Part shown: piece after piece, positions 25,901 to 34,224 of the stretch | Position numbering within the stretch: the stretch's first letter is position 1 | How the letters are laid out: the number at the start of each line of letters is the position of its first letter | From: an uncultured Clostridium sp. | Lineage (GTDB): Bacteria; Bacillota; Clostridia; Lachnospirales; Lachnospiraceae | Reading direction: 5' to 3' | Assembly (NCBI GenBank): GCA_900542035.1 | Contig: UQMJ01000018.1 | Location: 1 to 58,080, forward strand | DNA length: 58,080 nt | Translations under genes and position numbers: made by a program | Notes under the pieces: generated by a model | Databases searched by the model: none | Told to the model about the DNA's origin: nothing | The model's input: the letters and a program-made list of their open reading frames with translations, nothing else

Positions 25901-26097
25901 TCAATACCCGCGCGATTCTTTCCGGTGTCCACTATGAAGACGGCGCGGCAATCCGCAGCGCTGCTGCACAGAATCACATTACCATGTTTACATCTCTGGA
26001 TACAGTCAGGGTATTATTAGATGTGCTGGAGGAAATTACCATTGGTATTTCTGCCATAACGGAGGAGGAAAGAAATGATTCCAAATACAAATTATAA
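22888..26097 (+). CDS. carB: Carbamoyl phosphate synthase large subunit
   Basis: 1069 residues. Two homologous ATP-grasp halves: the first begins [22 protein letters not shown], shortened here as the GSGPIVIGQ motif, and the second repeats it as [16 protein letters not shown] near residue 553. Each half has a metal/ATP segment of the LIEVNPR or IIEVNPR type. The C-terminal MGS-like domain (from about residue 930) is the allosteric region bound by UMP or ornithine in relatives. It forms carbamoyl phosphate from bicarbonate, two ATP and ammonia from CarA. The 3' end overlaps dapL by 23 bases, which implies coupled translation. Confidence 0.96.
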   Translation: [1069 protein letters not shown]

Positions 26098-27259
26098 CAA
26101 TTTAAAAGAATCGTATCTGTTTTATCATATTGGACAGAAAACAAAGGCTTACCTTAAGGAGCATCCGGACCAATCCCTGTACCGAATGGGCATTGGCGAT
26201 GTGTCTTTTCCACTTTGTGATGAAGTAATCAAGGCGCTTCACAAAGCGGTGGATGACCAGGGGAGAATGCACACATTTCATGGATATATGCCGGAATGCG
26301 GGGATCCGGATCTGCGGGAGACCATAGCAGAATATTATAAGAAAAGGAAGGTATCTCTTTTGCCAGAGGAAGTATTTATTTCCAGCGGAGCAAGCGACGA
26401 ATTGGGAGACATCCTTGATTTGTTTGGAAAAGAGAAAACCGTTCTGATTATGGAACCGGCCTATCCGGCTTATACAGACGCCAATATAATAGCAGGAAAC
26501 CGGATTATTCCGATACCATCAGGGGAGAAGGATGGATTTGTGCCGCTGCCGGATGAAACGGTCACGGCAGATGTGATTTATATCTGTTCTCCGAATAACC
26601 CAACCGGAGCGGTTTTTAACCAGGAGCAATTAAAAACATGGGTAGGTTATGCGAACAGGACAGATGCAGTTATTTTATTCGATGCTGCTTATGAGGCCTT
26701 TATTGAAGAGGAAAAAATACCCCACAGTATTTTTGAAATAGAGGGTGCGCAAACCTGTGCCATTGAAATTTGCTCTTTGTCAAAAACCGCAGGTTTTACA
26801 GGAACCAGACTGGGGTATACCATAATTCCCAAAGCTCTGGAACGAAATGGGATGAATTTAAACAAGATGTGGGTGCGCAACCGTACGACAAAAACCAACG
26901 GAGTCTCCTATATTATTCAAAAAGGCGGGGCAGCTGTTTTTACAGAAGAAGGGCAAAAACAGATTCACGAAAGAATACAGGTGTATAAAAACAATGCAAA
27001 GGTATTGATGGAAGCTCTTGATAAATTGGGAATCTGGTACTGCGGCGGGAAAAACGCCCCTTATATCTGGATGAAGTGTCCGGATGGAATGGGAAGCTGG
27101 GAATTTTTTGATTATCTGCTTCAGAAAATTCAGGTAGTAGGAACACCAGGAGAAGGGTTTGGAGCCTGTGGGGAAGGGTATTTTCGATTCTCTACCTTTG
27201 GCTTGCCGGAAGAAACGAAAGAAGCAGCCCGACGGCTCGCAGGGCTGCTGTCTGAATAG
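26075..27259 (+). CDS. dapL: LL-diaminopimelate aminotransferase
   Basis: 394 residues. It transfers the amino group of glutamate to tetrahydrodipicolinate to give LL-diaminopimelate in one step, the short lysine/peptidoglycan route used by many Clostridia. The family marks are ESYLFYHIG, MGIGDVSFPL, TFHGYMPECGDPDLRE, SPNNPTGA, the PLP Lys in SLSKTAGFTG, and NAPYIWMKCPDGM ... VVGTPGEGFG. GGAGGAGG lies within carB just before the ATG. It is the last gene of the amidotransferase operon, and is itself glutamate-dependent, which keeps the nitrogen-donor theme. It is convergent with trpA, with only 27 bases between the stops. Confidence 0.92.
   Translation: MIPNTNYNNLKESYLFYHIGQKTKAYLKEHPDQSLYRMGIGDVSFPLCDEVIKALHKAVDDQGRMHTFHGYMPECGDPDLRETIAEYYKKRKVSLLPEEVFISSGASDELGDILDLFGKEKTVLIMEPAYPAYTDANIIAGNRIIPIPSGEKDGFVPLPDETVTADVIYICSPNNPTGAVFNQEQLKTWVGYANRTDAVILFDAAYEAFIEEEKIPHSIFEIEGAQTCAIEICSLSKTAGFTGTRLGYTIIPKALERNGMNLNKMWVRNRTTKTNGVSYIIQKGGAAVFTEEGQKQIHERIQVYKNNAKVLMEALDKLGIWYCGGKNAPYIWMKCPDGMGSWEFFDYLLQKIQVVGTPGEGFGACGEGYFRFSTFGLPEETKEAARRLAGLLSE
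27224..27248 (-). terminator. Possible terminator for the trp operon inside the dapL 3' end
   Basis: GCAGCCC / GGGCTGC (7-bp stem, 11-base loop). On the minus strand it is followed by a U-rich TTCTTTCGTTTC. It lies 39 bases beyond the trpA stop, within the last codons of dapL. No other hairpin is seen between the convergent genes. Confidence 0.4.
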
Positions 27260-27286
27260 AAAAACAGAGTGAGGAAACCAGGAAAC

Positions 27287-28072
27287 TTATGGATGTGGGA
27301 GATCTGTCATAGCATCTGTCATGGATTTTACATAAGAACCAATGTGTTCTGGAGCATCGGATCCATACTGTTCCAGAAATTTGACGATAGCAGAGCCGAC
27401 AATTACTCCGTCTGCCAGTCCAGCCATTTCCCTGGCTTGTTCTGGTGTGGAAATTCCAAAACCAATGGCGCAGGGAATGGAAGTGTTTTCCCGCACAAGT
27501 TCCACAATAGATTTCAAATCGGTCTGGATTTTCCTACGGGTACCAGTCACTCCCAGGCTGGATACAATGTAGAGGAATCCTTCCGCTTCTTTTGCGATTT
27601 TGGCAATGCGGTTTTTGGAGGTAGGTGCGATAAGGGAAATCAAATCCACCCCGTATTTTTGGCACACAGGCAGAAATTCTTCTTTTTCCTCGAAAGGCAG
27701 GTCAGGGAGAATCAGACCGCTGATGCCAATCCGGCTGCAGGCAGAAAGAAATAATTCGGCCCCATAGGAAAATACCACATTGGAGTAAGTCATGAAAACC
27801 AATGGGACGGTTATGTCCTGACGCAGTTTTTTTACAAATTCAAAAATCTGATCGGTGGTAATTCCGCCTGCCAGCGCCCTTAAATTAGCGCCCTGGATGA
27901 CGGGGCCTTCGGCAGTGGGATCGGAAAACGGAATGCCTAATTCAATAAGATCCGCTCCATTAGAGACAGCAGACCGGACTGCAGCGGCGGTGGTTTCCAG
28001 ATCCGGATCGCCGCAGGTAATAAAAGCAATAAATGCTTTTTTGTTTTCAAATGCTTTTTTTATATTACTCAT
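27287..28072 (-). CDS. trpA: Tryptophan synthase alpha chain
   Basis: 261 residues from the ATG at 28072 with GGGGAGGAT before it. It cleaves indole-3-glycerol phosphate to indole and glyceraldehyde 3-phosphate, working in an alpha2-beta2 complex with TrpB. Characteristic segments are FITCGDPD, ADLIELGIPFSDPTAEGPVIQ (shortened: LGIPFSDPTAEGP) with the catalytic Asp and Glu, LPDLPFEE, and the IGFGISTPEQ phosphate loop. The start overlaps the trpB end by 8 bases. Last gene of the trp operon. Confidence 0.95.
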   Translation of the reverse strand: MSNIKKAFENKKAFIAFITCGDPDLETTAAAVRSAVSNGADLIELGIPFSDPTAEGPVIQGANLRALAGGITTDQIFEFVKKLRQDITVPLVFMTYSNVVFSYGAELFLSACSRIGISGLILPDLPFEEKEEFLPVCQKYGVDLISLIAPTSKNRIAKIAKEAEGFLYIVSSLGVTGTRRKIQTDLKSIVELVRENTSIPCAIGFGISTPEQAREMAGLADGVIVGSAIVKFLEQYGSDAPEHIGSYVKSMTDAMTDLPHP

Positions 28073-29255
28073 GAATATCCTCCCCCCGATAGCGCGCAAT
28101 AGAGGCGCAGTCCTTGTCTCCCCGTCCGGAGATGGTAATAACGATAATCTGATCGCTGCTCATGGCCGGAGCCAGTTTCATAGCATAGGCCACAGCGTGG
28201 GCTGATTCAATAGCGGGGATAATTCCCTCGGTTTTAGCCAGATATTCAAAGGCGCAGACGGCTTCTTCATCTGTGACAGGAACATAGACTGCCCGCTTTG
28301 TATCGTGAAGATAGGCGTGTTCCGGCCCGATTCCAGGATAATCCAGGCCTGCGGAAATCGAGTAGACAGGTGCAATCTGTCCATATTGGTCCTGACAGAA
28401 ATAGGATTTCATTCCATGAAAAATACCAGGTCGTCCTGTGGCAATGGTAGCGGCAGTCTCCAGGGTATCCACGCCTCTTCCGGCTGCTTCACATCCGATT
28501 AACTGCACTTCTTTGTCTTCGATAAAATGATAGAAGCTTCCAATGGCATTGGATCCGCCTCCCACACAGGCGATTACGGCATCCGGAAGCCGCCCTTCTT
28601 TTTCCAAAAGCTGTTGCTTTATTTCCCTGGAGATTACCGCCTGAAAATCCCGTACAATGGTGGGAAATGGATGGGGGCCCATGACGGAACCAAGACAGTA
28701 GTGAGTGTCATCAATGCGGGAAGTCCATTCCCTCATAGCTTCCGATACCGCGTCTTTTAAGGTAGCGGTTCCAGTAGTTACAGGAACGACCTCAGCGCCT
28801 AAAAGACGCATCCGGTAAACATTTAATGCCTGACGGACGGTGTCTTCTTTTCCCATAAATACCAGGCATTCCATTCCCATAAGCGCGGCCGCTGTGGCGG
28901 TGGCTACTCCATGCTGACCGGCTCCGGTTTCTGCAATGAGCCGTGTTTTTCCCATTTTTTTGGCAAGCAGAGCCTGACCTAATACATTATTAATCTTGTG
29001 TGCGCCCGTATGGTTTAAGTCTTCCCGTTTGAGATAAATTTTTGCGCCTCCCAGGTCTCTGGTCATTTTTTCAGCATAGTAAAGACGGGAAGGCCGTCCT
29101 GCATATTCGTTGAAAAGCGCGGTCAGTTCTCTGTTAAAATCAGGATCCTGTTTATAATAGTTGTATGCTTCTTCCAGTTCAATTACTGCATTCATCAGAG
29201 TTTCCGGTATATACTGTCCTCCGTGAATGCCAAAACGTCCCTTTGGATTGGTCAT
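28065..29255 (-). CDS. trpB: Tryptophan synthase beta chain
   Basis: 396 residues, the usual TrpB1 size. It condenses indole with serine using PLP. The PLP Lys lies in NHTGAHKINN, GAGQHGVA and the GGGSNAIG phosphate-binding loop are present, and the end has ISGRGDKD. It starts 4 bases inside the trpF end (ATGA-type coupling). There is no second trpB in the window. Confidence 0.96.
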   Translation of the reverse strand: MTNPKGRFGIHGGQYIPETLMNAVIELEEAYNYYKQDPDFNRELTALFNEYAGRPSRLYYAEKMTRDLGGAKIYLKREDLNHTGAHKINNVLGQALLAKKMGKTRLIAETGAGQHGVATATAAALMGMECLVFMGKEDTVRQALNVYRMRLLGAEVVPVTTGTATLKDAVSEAMREWTSRIDDTHYCLGSVMGPHPFPTIVRDFQAVISREIKQQLLEKEGRLPDAVIACVGGGSNAIGSFYHFIEDKEVQLIGCEAAGRGVDTLETAATIATGRPGIFHGMKSYFCQDQYGQIAPVYSISAGLDYPGIGPEHAYLHDTKRAVYVPVTDEEAVCAFEYLAKTEGIIPAIESAHAVAYAMKLAPAMSSDQIIVITISGRGDKDCASIARYRGEDIHE

Positions 29256-29863
29256 TTCAGATCTTCCTTTCTTACAGCGGCTGTAAACGCCGCCATTTTA
29301 TATTTATCTTTTTTTCCATTTGTTTCAATCCCCGAACTTACATCTACGCCATAGGGAGAGAGGCTCTGTATGGCTGCGGTCACATTTGCCGGATTTAATC
29401 CTCCGGCCAGAAAAAAGGGGCGGTTGATCCGGTTCTGGATCAAAGACCAGTCAAATACCGTTCCAGTACCGGCTCCGGAATCGAAAAGAATCAGGTCAGC
29501 GCTGCTGGTTTCGGCTCTGTGCAGATCGGCGGCTGTGTGTATGACAAATGTCTGCAGGATAGGAGCAGAGGTCAGGCGGCGGAGCGTTTCTATGGTTTGG
29601 CTGGTTTCCTGTCCATGGAGCTGGATCATATGGATGATTTGCTGATTGGCCAGCTGAGCCATGATTTCCGGTTTTTCATCTGCAAATACGCCTACCGTCT
29701 GGATTCTGGAATCCAGCATGGTTCTAAATTTCCGTGCGGTTTCCTGCGTCACATACCGCCTGCTCTGGGGGACAAATACGAAACCGGCGTAATCCGGCAG
29801 CAGGGTATTGGCGGCTTCTATATCCGGAACGCAGAAGAGACCGCAGAATTTTATTTTTGTCAT
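29252..29863 (-). CDS. trpF: Phosphoribosylanthranilate isomerase
   Basis: 203 residues from the ATG at 29863, which overlaps the trpC stop as ATGA and has TGGAGGA upstream; the frame begins five codons earlier without need. It performs the Amadori rearrangement of PRA to CdRP. KFCG at the N terminus holds the catalytic Cys, QLHGQE is the conserved middle motif, and FLAGGLNPANV plus GVDVSSGIE form the phosphate site with the catalytic Asp. It is separate from trpC, unlike the enterobacterial fusion. Confidence 0.93.
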   Translation of the reverse strand: MTKIKFCGLFCVPDIEAANTLLPDYAGFVFVPQSRRYVTQETARKFRTMLDSRIQTVGVFADEKPEIMAQLANQQIIHMIQLHGQETSQTIETLRRLTSAPILQTFVIHTAADLHRAETSSADLILFDSGAGTGTVFDWSLIQNRINRPFFLAGGLNPANVTAAIQSLSPYGVDVSSGIETNGKKDKYKMAAFTAAVRKEDLK

Positions 29864-30642
29864 AGGCAGTTCCTCCACGTTTGCAGAAGAGCTTTTTTGT
29901 CAGGAGATCGCATCAGGGCTTCTCCTACCAGAACGGCATCAGCGCCGATTTCAGACAGAAGCTGAATATCCGTTTCGGAGCTGATTCCGCTTTCAGCTAC
30001 AAACAGCCGATCGGTGGGAATTAGAGTTCGGAGTTTGCGGCTGGTATCCAGATCAACAGAAAAATCATTCAGATTACGATTGTTTACTCCAATGATTCTG
30101 GCTCCTGCGTCTACGGCTGCCCGTATCTCCTCTTCGCTATGGGTTTCTGTCAGTGCAGACAGCCCCAGCTCCTCGCAGAGACCAAGATACTCCTGCAGCT
30201 GGTTTTGGCTTAAAATAGAGCAGATGAGAAGCACTGCAGCTGCTCCAAGGGCTTTGGCCTCATAGATCATGTACTCGTCGATTACAAAATCTTTGCGCAG
30301 GCAGGGGAGAGAGACTGCAGAGGCAATTTCGGACAGGTAGGAATTCTGCCCCAGAAACCATTTTGGCTCGGTAAGTACCGAGATACAGTCTGCGCCGGCT
30401 TTCTGGTATTCTCTGGCAATGTCGAGATAAGGAAAGTCAGGATCCATCAGCCCTTTTGAAGGAGATGCTTTTTTGCATTCGCAGATAAAGGACATTCCAG
30501 GTTTTCTAAGAGCCTGTTCAAAGGAAAACGTTCCTTTGGGAAGGGAAAGGACATTTTTTCTGAGTACAGCCATAGGCAGTTCTTTTTTTGCCAGCAGCGT
30601 GCGCTCTCTGGCAGATTCGGCAAGCTGATCAAGAATGGTCAT
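29860..30642 (-). CDS. trpC: Indole-3-glycerol phosphate synthase
   Basis: 260 residues. It closes the indole ring of CdRP. FICECKKASPSKG is the catalytic Lys-bearing segment, SVLTEPKWF, LRKDFVIDEY and IGVNNRNL follow in the expected order, and the ending holds VAESGIS and the LVGEALMR loop. The start overlaps the trpD end by 4 bases. Confidence 0.95.
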   Translation of the reverse strand: MTILDQLAESARERTLLAKKELPMAVLRKNVLSLPKGTFSFEQALRKPGMSFICECKKASPSKGLMDPDFPYLDIAREYQKAGADCISVLTEPKWFLGQNSYLSEIASAVSLPCLRKDFVIDEYMIYEAKALGAAAVLLICSILSQNQLQEYLGLCEELGLSALTETHSEEEIRAAVDAGARIIGVNNRNLNDFSVDLDTSRKLRTLIPTDRLFVAESGISSETDIQLLSEIGADAVLVGEALMRSPDKKALLQTWRNCL

Positions 30643-31670
30643 ACGGTCACCTCCGGACGGTTGCTGAGCGTAATCAGTTTCTGAAGGGTTTTTGCTGCCT
30701 TGCCGGAATCAATGAGATTTGCAGCAAGATCAGTTCCTTCCTTCAGGCTTTGAGCTTTTCTGCCAATATAAAGAGCCGCTCCCGCATTTAGAAGAACCGC
30801 GTCCCGCTTGGGGCCCTTTTCGCCATTGAGAATGGAAAGAGTGATGCGGGCGTTTTCCTCTGGGGTTCCTCCTTTTAAATCCTCTTTCTGACAGCGGGAA
30901 AACCCAAATTCTTCAGGGGTAATGGTATAGGACTTAAACCATCCGTCCTTGATTTCGCATATCCTGGTGGGAGCGCTAAGAGAGATTTCATCCAGCTTAT
31001 CCATACCGTATACCACCATGCCCCGTTTCACGCCCAGCTGAATCAGGACGCGGGCCAGAGGCTCTGCCAGATAGTCGTCGTATACGCCCAGCAGCTGCAT
31101 AGAAGGAGAACCTGGATTGGTAAGAGGCCCAAGGATATTAAATACGGTGCGGAAGCCCAGTTCCTTTCGGATTCCTCCCACATATTTCATGGAGGAATGG
31201 TATTTTTGTGCAAAGAAGAAGCATATGCCGGCCTCTTTCAGAAGACTTCTGCAAAGGTCAGGACTTTGATAAATATTTACCCCAAGAGCCTCCAGGCAGT
31301 CTGCAGTGCCGCAGTGGGAAGAAGCGGCGCGGTTGCCGTGTTTGGCTACTTTCATGCCTCCGGAAGCAGCAACCAGGGCGGCGGTAGTGGAAATATTAAA
31401 ACTCTGGGCATTGTCGCCTCCGGTTCCCACAATCTCAAACAGTTCCATATCTGTTTTTACCGGAATGGCGTGTTCCCGCATAGCGGCGGCGCAGCCGGTA
31501 ATTTCATCCGTGGTTTCGGCTCTGGCGCTTTTCGTGGACAGGGCGGCTAAAAAAGCGGCATTTTGTGTGGCAGTGGTACTTCCGTCCATGATTTCATTCA
31601 TTACGGCATATGCTTCTTCATAGGACAGATCCTGTTTGTTTACGATTTTTACAATGGCTTCCTTAATCAT
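30639..31670 (-). CDS. trpD: Anthranilate phosphoribosyltransferase
   Basis: 343 residues. It joins anthranilate to PRPP. The glycine-rich PRPP segment VGTGGDNAQSFNIST, KHGNRAASSHCGTAD and the FNILGPLTNP motif identify it. It is separate from TrpG, as in most Firmicutes. It overlaps trpC and trpG by 4 bases each. Confidence 0.95.
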   Translation of the reverse strand: MIKEAIVKIVNKQDLSYEEAYAVMNEIMDGSTTATQNAAFLAALSTKSARAETTDEITGCAAAMREHAIPVKTDMELFEIVGTGGDNAQSFNISTTAALVAASGGMKVAKHGNRAASSHCGTADCLEALGVNIYQSPDLCRSLLKEAGICFFFAQKYHSSMKYVGGIRKELGFRTVFNILGPLTNPGSPSMQLLGVYDDYLAEPLARVLIQLGVKRGMVVYGMDKLDEISLSAPTRICEIKDGWFKSYTITPEEFGFSRCQKEDLKGGTPEENARITLSILNGEKGPKRDAVLLNAGAALYIGRKAQSLKEGTDLAANLIDSGKAAKTLQKLITLSNRPEVTV

Positions 31671-32242
31671 GGCTGTATCTCCTTTATAAAGTTTTTAATC
31701 ATAGTTGTTCCGTCGGGAGTGATAATGGACTCAGGGTGAAACTGCAGGCCGTAAATGGGAAATACGCGATGCTGTACGCCCATGATTTCTCCATCTGCGG
31801 TACGGGCGGTAATTTTCAGGCAGTCAGGAACGGTATCCGGATCAGCTGCTAGGGAATGGTATCGGGCAACGGGCGCTTTTTGGGGACATCCGGAAAACAG
31901 GGGACAATCCGCGTCAAAGAGAACCTCTGACTGTTTTCCATGCATCAGTTTTTTTGCGTAGGTAATGGAAGCTCCAAAGGCGGCACAGATAGCCTGATGG
32001 CCCAGGCAGATGCCGAGTATGGGAATCTGGTCTCCCAGTGTCTGGATAACCTCTATCAGGATGCCGCTGTTTTCCGGCTTTCCAGGTCCTGGAGAGAGGA
32101 TAATCCGGTCAGGATGGAGGGCCTCAATCTCAGCGACGGTTTTTTCATCATTCCGGATGACAACAATATCTGGATCAAAGGTACCGGCTATCTGGAAGAG
32201 GTTGTAAGAGAAACTGTCATAGTTGTCGATTAAAAGTGTCAT
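31667..32242 (-). CDS. trpG: Anthranilate synthase glutaminase component
   Basis: 191 residues. It releases ammonia from glutamine for TrpE. DNYDSFSYNL at the N terminus, LSPGPGKPENSG, the nucleophile in LGICLGHQAICAAFG, and the FHPESI motif near the end are all present. It may also serve para-aminobenzoate synthesis, as in B. subtilis PabA; no separate pabA is in the window. It overlaps trpE by 4 bases. Confidence 0.93.
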   Translation of the reverse strand: MTLLIDNYDSFSYNLFQIAGTFDPDIVVIRNDEKTVAEIEALHPDRIILSPGPGKPENSGILIEVIQTLGDQIPILGICLGHQAICAAFGASITYAKKLMHGKQSEVLFDADCPLFSGCPQKAPVARYHSLAADPDTVPDCLKITARTADGEIMGVQHRVFPIYGLQFHPESIITPDGTTMIKNFIKEIQP

Positions 32243-33705
32243 ATCAGATCCTCCTGTGCAAGTTCAAGGGCTTTCAGTGAAGAACGGGCCTTATTGAGAC
32301 ATTCCTCATATTCTTTTTCAGGAATGGAGTCGGCGACAATTCCTGCGCCGCTTCTTACAAATACCCGCCCGTTTTTCTGATAGGCAAGGCGGATGGCGAT
32401 ACAGGTATCCATATTTCCGGCAAAATCAATATAGCCGATAGCTCCGCCGTAAATTCCACGCTTATGCTGCTCCAACTGGCCAATGAGCTGACAAGCTTTG
32501 ATTTTTGGCGCGCCGGAAAGGGTTCCGGCAGGGAGGACAGCTTCAATGGCATCCAAAGCGTCATATCTGGAATCCAGCTCCCCTCTTACGGCAGATCCGA
32601 TATGCATGACGTGGGAAAAGCGCTGGATGGAATGAAACCGCTCCACCTGAACCGTTCCGAACCGGCTGATTTTTCCAAGATCATTTCTTCCCAGATCCAC
32701 CAGCATATTGTGTTCGGCCAGCTCTTTTTCATCAGTCAGAAGCTGTTCCTCCAGTTTTTGATCCTCTTCTTCATTTTTTCCGCGGGGACGGGTCCCAGCC
32801 AGAGGAAAGGTGCGGAGAACTCCATTTTCCAGCTTTACCAGTGTTTCCGGAGAAGCGCCTGCCGCCTCCAGATCCGTACCGGAAAAATAGAACATATAAG
32901 GGGAAGGATTCAGGGTACGGAGAATCCGGTAGGTCTGAAGCAGGCTTCCCTCAAAGGGAGCGTGAAAGCAGTTGGAAAGTACGATCTGGAAAATGTCTCC
33001 TTCCCGAATGTGCAGCTTTGCTTCCTCAACCATGCTGCAGAAGGCTTCTTTGTCAAACAAGGGGGTAACAGCTCCCAGAAGCTTTCCGGTAAGGCGGGTT
33101 TCTTTTTTTCCGTTTTTTAAAAGCTCTGTCAATTGCTCCAGCTCCAGAACAGCCTTGTTGTAGCTGGTTTCTGGATCAGTAAGGGACATATTGACCATAA
33201 GAATGATTTTCTGGCGTACATGGTCAAATGCAATCACTTTATCAAAAAGCATCAAATCCAGATCTTTGGAGGAATCATCGCTTTTACTGTCGGACCGGAC
33301 AGAAGGCTCGCTGTAGCCGAAGTAATCATAGGAAAAATATCCGGCAAGTCCTCCTGTAAAAGGCGGAAGATAGTCAAATCGGGGGCTTTTGTATTCGCTT
33401 AATATCTGACGGATCACAGCGGATGGATTGTCTGTGTGAACCGTAAGGCTTCCAGCTTTTAAAAGTCCGTTGGTGCAGGTGATTTCCAGTTTAGGATCAA
33501 AACCCAGAAAGGAGTACCGCTCCCAGGTTTCGTTGGAAACAGCCGATTCCAGCAGATAGCAGCGGGACGAAATGTGTTTTAAGATTTTTAAGGCTTCAAT
33601 AGGGGTAATAAAGTCGGACAGAAGTTCACAGCTTACGGGAAGAACGTCATAGTTCCCTGCGGCTGCCATATCCTGTATGAGATGGAGAGATGGTAAAATA
33701 TTCAT
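32239..33705 (-). CDS. trpE: Anthranilate synthase component I
   Basis: 488 residues. It forms anthranilate from chorismate and ammonia. The tryptophan feedback-binding LLES motif is intact (RCYLLESAV, about residue 50), and the catalytic chorismate-binding half shows GDIFQIVLSN, AGTRPRGKN, DLGRNDLGKI and LPAGTLSGAPK. The first gene of trpEGDCFBA, all seven genes overlapping or touching. Regulation is at two levels: feedback through LLES and a tRNA-Trp T-box upstream. Confidence 0.95.
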   Translation of the reverse strand: MNILPSLHLIQDMAAAGNYDVLPVSCELLSDFITPIEALKILKHISSRCYLLESAVSNETWERYSFLGFDPKLEITCTNGLLKAGSLTVHTDNPSAVIRQILSEYKSPRFDYLPPFTGGLAGYFSYDYFGYSEPSVRSDSKSDDSSKDLDLMLFDKVIAFDHVRQKIILMVNMSLTDPETSYNKAVLELEQLTELLKNGKKETRLTGKLLGAVTPLFDKEAFCSMVEEAKLHIREGDIFQIVLSNCFHAPFEGSLLQTYRILRTLNPSPYMFYFSGTDLEAAGASPETLVKLENGVLRTFPLAGTRPRGKNEEEDQKLEEQLLTDEKELAEHNMLVDLGRNDLGKISRFGTVQVERFHSIQRFSHVMHIGSAVRGELDSRYDALDAIEAVLPAGTLSGAPKIKACQLIGQLEQHKRGIYGGAIGYIDFAGNMDTCIAIRLAYQKNGRVFVRSGAGIVADSIPEKEYEECLNKARSSLKALELAQEDLI

Positions 33706-33757
33706 AGGCCTGCCTCCTGTGAAAGAAAAAATTTGACAGGCTTTTGTGAGAAGGAAT

Positions 33758-34086
33758 AAAAAAACGCCCCTGACAGAAACCTGCAGTTTCGGTCAAGGAC
33801 GAATTGTGTACAAAAATAAAATGGTACAAATAATCCGCGGTGCCACCTTGATTCATGGTCTTACCATGCGCTTAGCCAGGATACCAACATATCCCCGACA
33901 ACTGACGTATGCCTTCACGTTGCAGAATACTAGGTTCTAGTAACGTCTAAAATTACCGGAACTTTTGACTGCACCCTCAGCGGTCCATTTGACAACTTGT
34001 TTCTCACCTGACTCTCACCAACGCAGGCTCTCTGTAAAGGCATCATTGCCGTTATCTCCGCTTCAACGGTTTGATGTATGAAATTG
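33758..34086 (-). ncRNA. T-box leader of the trp operon (tRNA-Trp)
   Basis: On the minus strand, the antiterminator T-box sequence AGGTGGCACCGCGG is at 33848-33835. Its bulge reads UGGC, matching the G discriminator base of bacterial tRNA-Trp. The specifier in Stem I is TGG (33987-33985), within AAATGGACCGCTG. The terminator pairs CGTCCTTGAC (33801-33792) with GTCAGGGGCG (33774-33765) and ends in a run of T. Uncharged tRNA-Trp should favour read-through into trpE. Confidence 0.93.
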
Positions 34087-34092
34087 GTTTGG

Positions 34093-34121
34093 ATTTTATC
34101 ATCAAATCCTTCAGCTGTCAA
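34093..34121 (-). promoter_or_regulatory. Sigma-A promoter of the trp operon
   Basis: Minus strand TTGACA (34121-34116), 17-base spacer, TAAAAT (34098-34093), just upstream of the T-box leader. Confidence 0.88.
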
Positions 34122-34188
34122 GAGAAAATATGAAAAAATATACGAAACATAAAATGAAATTAAAAATGAAATTTTATGAAAGTCTCCA

Positions 34189-34217
34189 TTGACAGCAGTT
34201 AGAACCTGTGTTATATT
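34189..34217 (+). promoter_or_regulatory. Promoter of the riboswitch / YccF gene
   Basis: TTGACA (34189-34194), 17-base spacer, TATATT (34212-34217). It is divergent from the trp promoter, 67 bases apart. Confidence 0.82.
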
Positions 34218-34224
34218 ATGCGCA

